Shown: one piece after another, positions 33,246 through 41,746 of the stretch
Layout of the letters: each line of letters opens with the position of its first letter
Position numbering within the stretch: position 1 is the first letter of the stretch
NCBI GenBank assembly: GCA_910577805.1
Contig: CAJTOE010000003.1
Location: 1-46,326, forward strand
Length of the DNA: 46,326 nt
Direction of reading: 5' to 3'
Origin: an uncultured Oscillospiraceae bacterium
GTDB taxonomy: Bacteria; Bacillota; Clostridia; Oscillospirales; Oscillospiraceae
Program-made: the position numbers and the translations under genes
Notes under the pieces: model-generated
What the model was told of the DNA's origin: nothing
The model's database searches: none
Seen by the model: the letters and a program-made list of their open reading frames with translations, nothing else

Positions 33246-35567
33246 ATGAAAAAGGTTTCATTAAAATACAATCCCTATAAACTAGAAACAGAGATTACAG
33301 TTGATGGGAAGCCCCTGGCTGATAACAGTAAACTTGGGGAACTTATCGTTGACTCTCGCTTGCAGGATTGGGTGGAAGATTTCCCCGTTATCTTGATTGA
33401 CGAGTACAATGATAGGGATTTCGAGGTGGTTTTCCACGGGACACTGCTGGACTACGAGGATTTGACAGGCGTATTTACAGACGCCTATAACAAAGGCCTT
33501 TTGACGGCAAAACTGGATCGAATTCCCGCAAAAGAAACTGCGGACAAAGAGAGCCTGATTGAAGAAGTATTTCAGGAGATTATCGGTGACAGTTGCCCAT
33601 TCCAGGAGCTGCGTGATCCTCAAATTAAAGCCGCATTTGATTTGGCTATGAGCGATGATTTTGAGGTATGTGTTGTTGCTACCATGAGTGCTGGGAAATC
33701 GACCCTCATCAATGCTATGCTCGGCTCAAAACTGATGCCGTCAAAACAGGAGGCCTGCACCGCTATCATCACCCGCATCAAAGATGAAGACTGCGGCGAC
33801 TTCCACGCAGAAGTCTATGACAAAAACGGACATCTTATTGAAACCCATGAGCGTCTTACTTACACCACCATGGAGCGGCTGAATGGAGATGAACAGGTCT
33901 CTGAAATTCGGGTTTTTGGCACAATTCCATTTGTTTCCATGGGCGGAACAACACAGAAAAAGGAAATATCCCTCATCCTGATTGATACTCCCGGCCCTAA
34001 CAATTCCCGAAATCCTGACCACGGAAAGAAACAGCGGGAACTGTTGGGCAAATCCTCCAAAGCATTAGTGCTGTACGTTATGACCGGTGAATTTGGGACG
34101 GATGATGACAACACGCTACTTGCGAGAGTGGCCGACAGTATGGCTGTTCGGGGAAAGCAGTCTAAAGACCGTTTTATATTTGTTGTCAATAAATTGGACG
34201 GGCGCAAGAAGGAAGACGGCAACACGGAGCAGACCTTGGAACGGGTGCGTTCTTACTTAAAAAGCCACGGTATTTCAAACCCCAATCTGTTCCCCGCCGC
34301 AGCGTTGCCGGCACTGAATATCCGCCTGATGAATGATCCCACATTCGATATGGACGAAGATGACCGGGATGAAACCGAGGTCAAAATCAAGAAGCTGAAC
34401 CGGAATGAGGAACTGCATTTTGAGACATGGGCTGCTTTGCCCCCCAGTGTCCGTGGCGAGATTAACGGGCGGCTGGCTGAAACACGCAGGACATGGTCAG
34501 GCAGGGACAACGAAAATCCAGAGGAAGCCTTGATCCACAGCGGTGTTGTATCTGTAGAAGCCGCTATTCGTCAGTATGTTCAGAAATACGCAAAGACAGC
34601 AAAAATTAAGAATATCGTGGATACGTTTATTCATCGCGTAAAAGAATTGGGCTGTGAGGAGCAGGCTGTGCTTGCGATTACCGAAAGTGATAAGGAGCGG
34701 GAAAGGATTGCCGGACAAATCCAGCGAATCCAGGAAAAGATGGACAGCGTTGACGAGGCAAAGCGATTCAAAGATGCTGTTGATGATGCGGTTGTGCGAA
34801 TTACCGATGAATCCAGAGATGTTGTAGAGAACATTGTAGCCAAATTCCAGGCACGGATAACAAAACGTATTGACAGTGTGCGTGATACGGAACTCACAAT
34901 TGATGAAGTAGATGATGAAGTGGAGCGGCTTACTCGGTTTGCAAAAAAACTTGAGCCGGATTTTGAAGAAGACTTGCGGGAACTTCTGACGGAAAACTTA
35001 GTCAAAACCGGGAATGCGTTGATTGAAGAATACAGGAAGAAAATTGCCGCATTGAAAGATGAACTCGGTTCGGGAAGTATGGATGGCTTCACGCTTGATC
35101 CGCTGAAGCTTATGAGCGGCAGCATCCCCCTTGATTTTTCTGCGCGGGGCTTAATTAAGGAAAAAGAGATCGAAGATGGACAGGAGTGGGTGAAAAACAC
35201 CAGCAAAAAGTGGTACAAGCCTTGGACTTGGTTCCAGGAAAGCGGCTATTACCGCACCAAATATAAAAAAGTGAAATATGTGCCCGCTTACGAGTTGACC
35301 CAAATGTTTTTTAAGCCGATTCAGGATGCGCTGTATGATAATCAGGAACTTGCGCAGAAGTACGCTATAAAACATTCCAAAGAAATCGCGGCGCGGTTCA
35401 ACAAGGAATTCGATAGGCTGGACGCAGTTCTCAAAAAGAAACTTGCAGATTTGGAAGGCCTTGCGACCGACCGTACGAAGGCGGAAAAAAGAGCTGAGAA
35501 AGCGCGGCAAAACAAAGCGTGGCTGGATGCTATCCAGGATAAAGTTGAATCTATCTTAGAAATATAG
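33246..35567 (+). CDS. Dynamin-like GTPase, larger partner with membrane-contact region
   Basis: 773 residues. GTPase core: G1 TMSAGKST (146-153), switch I Thr in KQEACTAI, G3 DTPG (247-250), G4 NKLD (315-318). From about 490 onward long coiled-coil helices form a stalk (KERERIAGQIQRIQEKM, DVVENIVAKFQARITKRID). A tryptophan and aromatic cluster KKWYKPWTWFQESGYYRTKY near 660 looks like a paddle for membrane insertion. Start ATG 33,246 lies 4 nt after the previous stop; GGAGAG of its ribosome site is inside that gene, so synthesis is coupled and probably balanced. The paired arrangement recalls the LeoBC (Eleos) defence dynamins; direct relation untested. Confidence 0.85.
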   Translation: MKKVSLKYNPYKLETEITVDGKPLADNSKLGELIVDSRLQDWVEDFPVILIDEYNDRDFEVVFHGTLLDYEDLTGVFTDAYNKGLLTAKLDRIPAKETADKESLIEEVFQEIIGDSCPFQELRDPQIKAAFDLAMSDDFEVCVVATMSAGKSTLINAMLGSKLMPSKQEACTAIITRIKDEDCGDFHAEVYDKNGHLIETHERLTYTTMERLNGDEQVSEIRVFGTIPFVSMGGTTQKKEISLILIDTPGPNNSRNPDHGKKQRELLGKSSKALVLYVMTGEFGTDDDNTLLARVADSMAVRGKQSKDRFIFVVNKLDGRKKEDGNTEQTLERVRSYLKSHGISNPNLFPAAALPALNIRLMNDPTFDMDEDDRDETEVKIKKLNRNEELHFETWAALPPSVRGEINGRLAETRRTWSGRDNENPEEALIHSGVVSVEAAIRQYVQKYAKTAKIKNIVDTFIHRVKELGCEEQAVLAITESDKERERIAGQIQRIQEKMDSVDEAKRFKDAVDDAVVRITDESRDVVENIVAKFQARITKRIDSVRDTELTIDEVDDEVERLTRFAKKLEPDFEEDLRELLTENLVKTGNALIEEYRKKIAALKDELGSGSMDGFTLDPLKLMSGSIPLDFSARGLIKEKEIEDGQEWVKNTSKKWYKPWTWFQESGYYRTKYKKVKYVPAYELTQMFFKPIQDALYDNQELAQKYAIKHSKEIAARFNKEFDRLDAVLKKKLADLEGLATDRTKAEKRAEKARQNKAWLDAIQDKVESILEI

Positions 35568-35579
35568 GAGGTATATGCT

Positions 35580-36140
35580 ATGGCCATTACAAAAGCCTTT
35601 ACTGACGCGGTTGCTTCTGGTGACATCAGGGGCATACGTATTATGATGAAGGACAGCCTGCTGGTAGACCTGACATTCCACGATTTTAATGAAATGTCAC
35701 GCCTCGCGGCAAAGGTTCCGGGGTTGTATGATGCGCACGATGGAAGGACGTTCGTTGAAGATTCTTCCGCATGGAACGATGATTACATGAACAAGCTGAT
35801 GGTTCAGGTGGTTGGGAACTTTTCCCACGAACGGCTGGATCATTTGAAAGAGGTCGTGCGTTATCTGCGCCCGATTTCGGAACGTCAGTGCTCTGCGCAG
35901 GAGCCGCATTATGAAACTGGGGAACGGCATCAACGTTCTGTGGACTATGAAACACAAAAGGCCGAGGATGCCCGCAACGGAAGAATTGTCAAGATTGCCG
36001 GAGGAACCGCCGTTGGAGCCGTTGTTGGCGGTGTAGGGGCTGCAGTTGCAGGCGCTACTACCGGGGCAGTTATTGTGTGTGCGGCAGTCGGCGCGGCTGC
36101 CGGAGGAGTGATTGTCGCCTCTACTACAAAAGGAGTATAG
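35580..36140 (+). CDS. Unknown-domain protein with glycine-zipper membrane hairpin
   Basis: 186 residues. Residues 1-98 are a soluble helical domain that I do not recognise (RGIRIMMKDSLLVDLTFHDF, MVQVVGNFSHERLDHLKEVV). After a charged linker, residues 138-180 are Gly/Ala/Val-rich with G-x-x-x-G spacing (GGTAVGAVVGGVGAAVAGAT), the look of a glycine zipper or two short packed membrane helices. AGGAGG overlaps the preceding stop, 8 nt before ATG 35,580. A membrane-embedded or pore-forming subunit served by the dynamins is a reasonable but unproven reading. Confidence 0.8.
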   Translation: MAITKAFTDAVASGDIRGIRIMMKDSLLVDLTFHDFNEMSRLAAKVPGLYDAHDGRTFVEDSSAWNDDYMNKLMVQVVGNFSHERLDHLKEVVRYLRPISERQCSAQEPHYETGERHQRSVDYETQKAEDARNGRIVKIAGGTAVGAVVGGVGAAVAGATTGAVIVCAAVGAAAGGVIVASTTKGV

Positions 36141-36143
36141 CCA

Positions 36144-39100
36144 ATGAGTGATTCTGTTGACCTGACTGGAAAACGACCAGATACACAGCTTTCGCAAGTC
36201 TCGGTATCATCCACAATTCCGGCATCTCCGGCAGACCATGCGCCTCAGTATGCCGTTCTTCAAGAGCAGCTTGCGGAGGCCAGTCTGCTTGTTGATGATA
36301 TCGTTCTTAAAAATTATTTGACCAGCTTGACTGACTTTGAAGTCATCCCATTGGATGCGAGCCTGAAGCAAATCAGTGATATACGCTTCTTCAAAATCAG
36401 CGAAATGGTCTATCAAAGCAACGAATATTCAACGTACAAATTCGCTTCTGTTTTTAATTCGCTGCAAAATCTGAACTGTGGTATTTTTATCATCGCCGAC
36501 AGCAATGGAGAAAAGACCGAGTTTTACATGGGGGTTCGTTCTTTTGATGGCAGGCGCACAACGAAGTCGCTGAAAGACACATTGAGAAACGCTCTGTGCG
36601 GACAGTTTCCAGGTGTCAAAACAAAAGACCTCCTTGACCCGGAAGCGGAAAGTTTCCTGGCGAATATTGAGGCCAAAAATATTGCTGCTGTTTCCTGTGT
36701 GGCAAACAATAAAGATGATGAGTTCAATGACAACGAGAAGTTTATTCAGGGGCTTGAAAAGCTCTCTCTTGCCATGCAGGGTCAGCGTTATACCGTGGTT
36801 ATCCTCGCTAAAAGCACCTCGCAGGAACAGCTTGCGGATACTCGCCGCGCCTACGAACAAATCTATACACAGCTTTCCCCCTTTGCTAATATGCAGATGA
36901 GCTATGGGCGAAATCAGGCGGTCAACATCTCCGAGGCATTTTCAAAGGGGACAACTCATGGAACATCGCACAGTACAAATATATCAACGCAGACAGGGCG
37001 CAGCCACACGTCAAATGTCTCGACAAATCACAGCGAGTCCAAGAGAGATTGGAAGGCTATGGCGTTAAAAGCTGGCGGTTCGGCTCTGTTAGGTATTGCC
37101 AGTTTGGTGGCGGCTCCGCTTACGGGAGGAGCCAGTTTAGCGGCAGCTGGCGCCATTATGGCAGGTCAGGTAGGGCTTAATATGATTGATCCCAAAACGA
37201 CTTCTGATGGAACAACTGAGGGATCAAGCGACACGGACACCAGCGCCGAAACGGTTGGAAGCACCGATACCGTTAATGACGGAACCAGCGAAAATTATAC
37301 GCATACCAGTGGCTCCACAACCGGAACCTCGGAAAATCTTCAGCTCACGATGCAGAATAAGACGCTGATTGATATGCTGGACCGTATAGACAAACAGCTG
37401 AAGCGGATTGATGAATGTGAAAGTCTCGGTATGTGGGAATGCGCAGCATATTTTATGTCCGACAGCCAGGAAACTGTGGAGATGGCTGCTGGAACTTATA
37501 AAGCCATTATGCGGGGAGAGCGTTCAGGGATTGAGACGTCCGCAGTGAACTTTTGGGGACGCGGAAGTTCTGACAAATTACCCGCACTTCGGGAATACAT
37601 CACCAACTTTGTTCACCCTGTTTTTTCATATCGCTCTGAGCATAGCGCGATTCCTGTAACCGCCGCTTCACTGGTCAGCGGAAATGAACTTGCAATCCAG
37701 ATGGGGCTTCCAAGGAAATCCGTCTGCGGATTTCCTGTGATTGAACACGCTGACTTTGGCAAAGAAATCGTGTATGCAGGCACACATCGGAACGATAAAT
37801 TTCCTATCGGAAATATTTTCAGCATGGGGCAGCGAACCTTAACGGAGGCACGTTTGAGCCGGGATTCTCTTACTATGCACACATTTGTTACTGGCTCAAC
37901 TGGTTCGGGCAAGAGCAATACTGTGTATGAAATGATTAACCAACTGCGAGCGATTTACAATGTGCCGTTTCTGGTAGTTGAACCAGCTAAAGGCGAGTAC
38001 AAGAACGTATTCGGACAATTCCCCGATGTAAGAGTGTATGGCACTAATCCTAAGAAATTTTCTGCTCTGCTACGTTTGAATCCGTTCCGATTCCCAGCGG
38101 ACATCCATATTTTAGAACATTTGGATCGCTTAGTGGAAATTTTCAATGTATGCTGGCCTATGTATGCGGCGATGCCGGCAGTCTTAAAGGATGCGATGGA
38201 AAAAGCATATACTGCCTTGGGATGGGATCTTGCCAACTCGGAAAATCCAAAAGGGAATGTCTACCCCAACTTTGCCGATGTGCTGGAGCAAATCGAAAAT
38301 GTGATTGATAATTCCAGGTACTCGGCAGATACAAAGGGCGATTATGCCGGGGCGCTTTGTACCCGTGTCCGCTCTTTAACAAACGGGCTGAACGGCTTGA
38401 TTTTCTGTAGTGATGACCTGCCTGATAATGCTTTATTTGATCAAAATGTCATTGTAGATTTAAGCCGCATTGGTTCTATTGAAACAAAGTCTCTTATTAT
38501 GGGACTGCTTGTAATGAAGCTGAACGAGTATAGAATGACTTCCGGCAAAATAAACAATTCGTTGTCCCATATCACGGTTTTGGAGGAAGCTCATAATCTC
38601 CTCAAAAGAACATCGACAGAACAGTCTGCTGAAAGCTCCAATTTGCTGGGTAAATCTGTCGAGTTGCTGGCAAATTCTATCGCAGAAATGCGCACTTATG
38701 GTGAAGGCTTTATCATCGCGGATCAATCGCCGGGATTGCTGGATATGTCTGTTATCCGCAATACAAATACGAAAATTATTTTAAGGCTACCAGAGCAGAG
38801 CGATAGGGAACTGGTGGGACTTTCTGCTGGACTTAACAGAGATCAAATTCAAGAACTTTCAAAGCTGGAGTGCGGTGTAGCGGCGGTTTATCAGAATGAT
38901 TGGGTTGAACCGGTTCTGATTCAGATTAACAAGTGTGGGATTCATGAAGCGATGTATGAGGCTGCTAACTCTGCTCAAATGGCGGATACAGGCAAGGTGA
39001 AGATGCACCTCATCTACTTCCTTCTTCAGGGCAGAATTTCAAAGCCCTTAGAATTTGATGTTAGTGTGATTGAACGGCATCTTTCCGCTCTGAACATCTC

Positions 39101-39455
39101 CACTCGATATTTAGAATTCATTGAGGAACAGATTGGAGAGTATCGGGACGAAGGCATACTGGATTTGTGGAGCGATGATAATTTCAAAAGGCTTTCACGC
39201 TGGCTCACTGGATTACTGGATATACGCTCCCAAGTAGAACGATGCGTCATCACTGCGCGGAGTAACGGTGAGTTGACTGAAAAACTTGAATCAATCATTC
39301 GTGAAGCAGTTCCAGGAATTGACGAGGATGTTATTCTCACGTTATGTCACTGTTCCTTGCGGGATATGAGTACAGTCCCAGGCTGTGCGGAGGCTAGAGA
39401 GCGGATATACCGCAGTTGGTATGAAGCAACAGTGGAAGGGGGGAAAGGTCGATGA
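36144..39455 (+). CDS. HerA/FtsK-like ATPase with Ser/Thr-rich and membrane-like insert
   Basis: 1,103 residues. N-terminal alpha/beta region of about 250 residues, then a Ser/Thr/His/Gly-rich stretch (about 255-300), a hydrophobic Gly/Ala segment (GGSALLGIASLVAAPLTGGA, about 310-346) and a second Ser/Thr/Gly stretch to about 390. The motor follows: Walker A GSTGSGKSNT (about 583-592), Walker B TVLEEAHNLL (about 811-820) and the sensor block FIIADQSPGLLDMSVIRNTN. This is the HerA/DUF87 group of hexameric DNA pumps, known to pair with nucleases in defence. AAAAGGAG lies 8 nt before ATG 36,144. Its end overlaps the nuclease start as ATGA. Confidence 0.85.
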   Translation: MSDSVDLTGKRPDTQLSQVSVSSTIPASPADHAPQYAVLQEQLAEASLLVDDIVLKNYLTSLTDFEVIPLDASLKQISDIRFFKISEMVYQSNEYSTYKFASVFNSLQNLNCGIFIIADSNGEKTEFYMGVRSFDGRRTTKSLKDTLRNALCGQFPGVKTKDLLDPEAESFLANIEAKNIAAVSCVANNKDDEFNDNEKFIQGLEKLSLAMQGQRYTVVILAKSTSQEQLADTRRAYEQIYTQLSPFANMQMSYGRNQAVNISEAFSKGTTHGTSHSTNISTQTGRSHTSNVSTNHSESKRDWKAMALKAGGSALLGIASLVAAPLTGGASLAAAGAIMAGQVGLNMIDPKTTSDGTTEGSSDTDTSAETVGSTDTVNDGTSENYTHTSGSTTGTSENLQLTMQNKTLIDMLDRIDKQLKRIDECESLGMWECAAYFMSDSQETVEMAAGTYKAIMRGERSGIETSAVNFWGRGSSDKLPALREYITNFVHPVFSYRSEHSAIPVTAASLVSGNELAIQMGLPRKSVCGFPVIEHADFGKEIVYAGTHRNDKFPIGNIFSMGQRTLTEARLSRDSLTMHTFVTGSTGSGKSNTVYEMINQLRAIYNVPFLVVEPAKGEYKNVFGQFPDVRVYGTNPKKFSALLRLNPFRFPADIHILEHLDRLVEIFNVCWPMYAAMPAVLKDAMEKAYTALGWDLANSENPKGNVYPNFADVLEQIENVIDNSRYSADTKGDYAGALCTRVRSLTNGLNGLIFCSDDLPDNALFDQNVIVDLSRIGSIETKSLIMGLLVMKLNEYRMTSGKINNSLSHITVLEEAHNLLKRTSTEQSAESSNLLGKSVELLANSIAEMRTYGEGFIIADQSPGLLDMSVIRNTNTKIILRLPEQSDRELVGLSAGLNRDQIQELSKLECGVAAVYQNDWVEPVLIQINKCGIHEAMYEAANSAQMADTGKVKMHLIYFLLQGRISKPLEFDVSVIERHLSALNISTRYLEFIEEQIGEYRDEGILDLWSDDNFKRLSRWLTGLLDIRSQVERCVITARSNGELTEKLESIIREAVPGIDEDVILTLCHCSLRDMSTVPGCAEARERIYRSWYEATVEGGKGR

Positions 39456-40021
39456 CGGTGCCTGTCATTCATGAGGCAAGTGAGATAGAGAGTACCACAC
39501 TTGACGGCTGTCCGCTTGCGATTGAGGCAGAGGAGAAGGTATTTGATAAACCTGAAATTGAATATGACAGACCCATACCGCTACCCGATGTAAGAAACTG
39601 TCCACTTGAGGATGGATATTGGGAAGGCGAACGTGGAAACTCTAAGTGGATTCCCAATCCGGATTATGTGCCAAAAAAATCAAATCCAGAAGGCAAGACT
39701 TGGGGGGAAATCCTAGAAAAGTATGGAATAGACGGAATTGTGTTTAAGGATGGAGAACCAGTCTTCGATAATGTATCCAAAGAAACCGTTACCATTGAAG
39801 ACTTTTCATCAAACAGGGACGATAACTTTGATAAGGCCGATATTGAATTGGCGAAACAGCGCAGATGCTCACCGGAAGAAGTTAAGCAATGGCGAAAAGA
39901 AAACGGTTATACTTGGCATGAATGCAAGGATATGGCGACCATGCAAAAAGTGCCGAGTGAGATTCATAACAACATCACCCATCGGGGTGGAGTATCAAAT
40001 TCGAAGTCTCTGGAGAATTGA
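39452..40021 (+). CDS. WHH-type HNH/Endonuclease VII-fold nuclease
   Basis: 189 residues. The C-terminus (TWHECKDMATMQKVPSEIHN then H177-R-G-G) is the WHH variant of the HNH/EndoVII nucleases used as toxin domains in polymorphic toxin systems: W155-H156-E157, D160, H172 and H177 are candidate metal and catalytic residues. A preceding region (PLEDGYWEGERGNSKWIPNP, NPEGKTWGEILEKYGIDGI) is typical of the same toxin family. There is no secretion or delivery domain, so it probably acts inside the cell. Four-base ATGA overlap with the ATPase gene indicates coupling. Confidence 0.82.
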   Translation: MTVPVIHEASEIESTTLDGCPLAIEAEEKVFDKPEIEYDRPIPLPDVRNCPLEDGYWEGERGNSKWIPNPDYVPKKSNPEGKTWGEILEKYGIDGIVFKDGEPVFDNVSKETVTIEDFSSNRDDNFDKADIELAKQRRCSPEEVKQWRKENGYTWHECKDMATMQKVPSEIHNNITHRGGVSNSKSLEN

Positions 40022-40036
40022 AGGAGGAGTTGAGAA

Positions 40037-40414
40037 ATGATTGATTCTGTGTTGGGAAGTCTGCATTTCAGCACTGGCTGGAAAGCAGAAAGCGAAGTAA
40101 ATCTGTTTGGAAAAACACATCGCATTGTCATAAAAGCGCGTGCCTACTACGAAGCCGATGGTCTTACCCCTGAGCAGAGAAGTGCTTTCTCTGATTACAA
40201 ATACCACGATAGCGAACATCAGAAAGAAGCCGAAGCATTGCTTTCTTCATATGCAGGTGAGAATTGTAAGATGCGCTTTTGTCCTAGGACTCTGCTGTTT
40301 GAGCGGGATGGAGAATACGCTCTGCTTTGTGATGATGAGGATGATCCCGATGGTGGAATTGCTATAGTACTCGCTCCTGAACCAAAAGTCGTATCGCAAG
40401 ATGACTATTTGTAA
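40037..40414 (+). CDS. Probable immunity protein for the WHH nuclease
   Basis: 125 residues, small, acidic and soluble (HQKEAEALLSSYAGE, LLFERDGEYALLCDDEDDPD, GGIAIVLAPEP). I recognise the general look of DUF6985/DUF2004-like proteins that follow HNH-type toxins as immunity partners, but the exact family is uncertain. It starts 15 nt after the nuclease stop with AAGGAGG upstream and is the last gene of the operon. It may neutralise the nuclease until the system fires. Confidence 0.65.
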   Translation: MIDSVLGSLHFSTGWKAESEVNLFGKTHRIVIKARAYYEADGLTPEQRSAFSDYKYHDSEHQKEAEALLSSYAGENCKMRFCPRTLLFERDGEYALLCDDEDDPDGGIAIVLAPEPKVVSQDDYL

Positions 40415-40514
40415 ATGATGCCGTATACCGTAGCGGGATGAGTGCTAATCACTGCTTGTTGCGATGCGGTTTTGAAAGTACCCCATATCAGCGTTCGGTT
40501 TCCGAATGCGCAGC

Positions 40515-40891
40515 CAGCCCCGGTAGGGGCTGTTCAAAGGGTCTGGGGTGCTACCCCAGCAAGCAAGAACGGACTTCCGGCGGCAACGCTGGAAGTCCGT
40601 TTTTAGCGTTTGTGGGAACAAATGCCCTGCTTGCCCAGTAGCGCACTACCCTTCACCGGGTCACATTGACCCGGTGATTTTCAAACCAGGACAATGTGGT
40701 GATGACCACATTGGTCACCACCAAAATCAACTGTTCAAAGCGAACAGTTGATGGCGGTTCACTTACCTTGCAAGCAATGTCTTTGTATATACAAAGACTC
40801 GAAACAGCGGTTCCCGGCTTCGCCGGAAACCGCTGTTTCTGCTTGTTGGGAAGCATCCCAACCCCTCTGAACAGACCGCTCCGCTGGTCTG
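40515..40891. other. Hairpin-rich noncoding tract (candidate origin of transfer or structured RNA)
   Basis: No gene between 40,415 and 40,917, but a dense run of perfect inverted repeats: CAGCCCC/GGGGCTG (40,515-40,532), CTGGGGT/ACCCCAG (40,543-40,559), GGACTTCC/GGAAGTCC plus GTTTTTA (40,570-40,604, terminator-like), TCACCGGGTCA/TGACCCGGTGA (40,653-40,677), CAATGTGGT/ACCACATTG (40,692-40,713), CAACTGTTC/GAACAGTTG (40,728-40,750), the 20-bp palindrome GTCTTTGTATATACAAAGAC (40,779-40,798), an 18-bp near-perfect stem (40,801-40,839), GTTGGGA/TCCCAAC (40,845-40,862) and CAGACC/GGTCTG (40,872-40,891). Could be oriT, a replication origin for the RepA-like protein, or a folded RNA. Confidence 0.7.
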
Positions 40892-40917
40892 GCTGCGCGG
40901 CGTTCCGCCGCTTCCGG

Positions 40918-41541
40918 CTACCGTCCGCTGTTGATTTTCCGCTCCCGGCTCCGCTCCGGGGACTGCGGTTTTTCCGAAGGGACAGGCGTGTCCCCATCAA
41001 AGGTCTCGCTGTCTGGCTTCCCCGCCTGTTTCCGAAAATCGTAGAAGTCGCTCAGGTACGCCGGGAACTTGCTTTTCCAGAGGGCGTACTCTTCATCATT
41101 CAATTCCCCGGCATCGTGCAGGGCGCAGGCTTTCATAAATCCCAGAGCGCGGTATTGGAGCAGTGCGCCCGGACTGCCCATGACGGTATCCAGGTCGGGC
41201 TTGAACTCGTCCACCGCCATACTGTCCCGGAATACGAAATGGATTTGCCCATCCACCTCGGTTGGATACAGTCCATAGATTTCTTCCAGCTTGTATAACG
41301 CCTGCAGCGCCCCCTCCAGGTCTGTGACTTTTTCACCAGCGATGGCGGCGTAGTTGACCCGGAGCTTTTCGGCAATCGTATGGAGCGTGAGAAAATCCGG
41401 CACCCGGTTCCCCAACTCATAGTTCCTGATGGCGGACTCACTGACCTCGCACAGGCCAGCGAGTTCTTTTTGCGTCAGCCCCGCCTGCTGGCGGTAAAAC
41501 CGGATGCGCTCTCCCAGCGTCGCGTCAATCGGCAATCCCAT
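40918..41541 (-). CDS. XRE-family regulator with C-terminal extension
   Basis: 207 residues. HTH_3 at 9-62 (LGERIRFYRQQAGLTQKELA, CEVSESAIRNYELGNRVPDF), then an unrecognised helical domain seen in mobile-element regulators (YALWKSKFPAYLSDFYDFRK) and a polar tail. ATG 41,541 has AGGAGG 7 nt upstream. Divergent from the RepA-like gene across a region with a GTTCAGAAA-type inverted operator, so it most likely controls that promoter and its own. Confidence 0.85.
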   Translation of the reverse strand: MGLPIDATLGERIRFYRQQAGLTQKELAGLCEVSESAIRNYELGNRVPDFLTLHTIAEKLRVNYAAIAGEKVTDLEGALQALYKLEEIYGLYPTEVDGQIHFVFRDSMAVDEFKPDLDTVMGSPGALLQYRALGFMKACALHDAGELNDEEYALWKSKFPAYLSDFYDFRKQAGKPDSETFDGDTPVPSEKPQSPERSRERKINSGR

Positions 41542-41639
41542 GATGAGTCCTCCTGTCCTGGTGTTGATTTGAGTATAGCCGTCCTGCCGCCTATTATATC
41601 ATGCACCGTTCAAAAATGAAAGGAATTTTTGCAAATCCC

Positions 41640-41686
41640 TTGACAGCACATTTCTGAACGGCTATAATGATAGATGCAGTTCAGAA
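41640..41686 (+). promoter_or_regulatory. Consensus promoter and XRE-type operator ahead of the RepA-like gene
   Basis: TTGACA (41,640-41,645), 17-bp spacer, TATAAT (41,663-41,668): perfect in all elements. TTTCTGAAC (41,651-41,659) and its inverse GTTCAGAAA (41,678-41,686) flank the -10 box, and half-site GTTCA recurs near 41,618, fitting repression by the divergent XRE protein. A minus-strand TATAAT (41,598-41,593) probably serves that regulator. Confidence 0.7.
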
Positions 41687-41746
41687 ACGAACTCTTACAA
41701 CTTCCGCATATAGAACTATTCGGCTTACATGCCAAATCAGCGGCCA

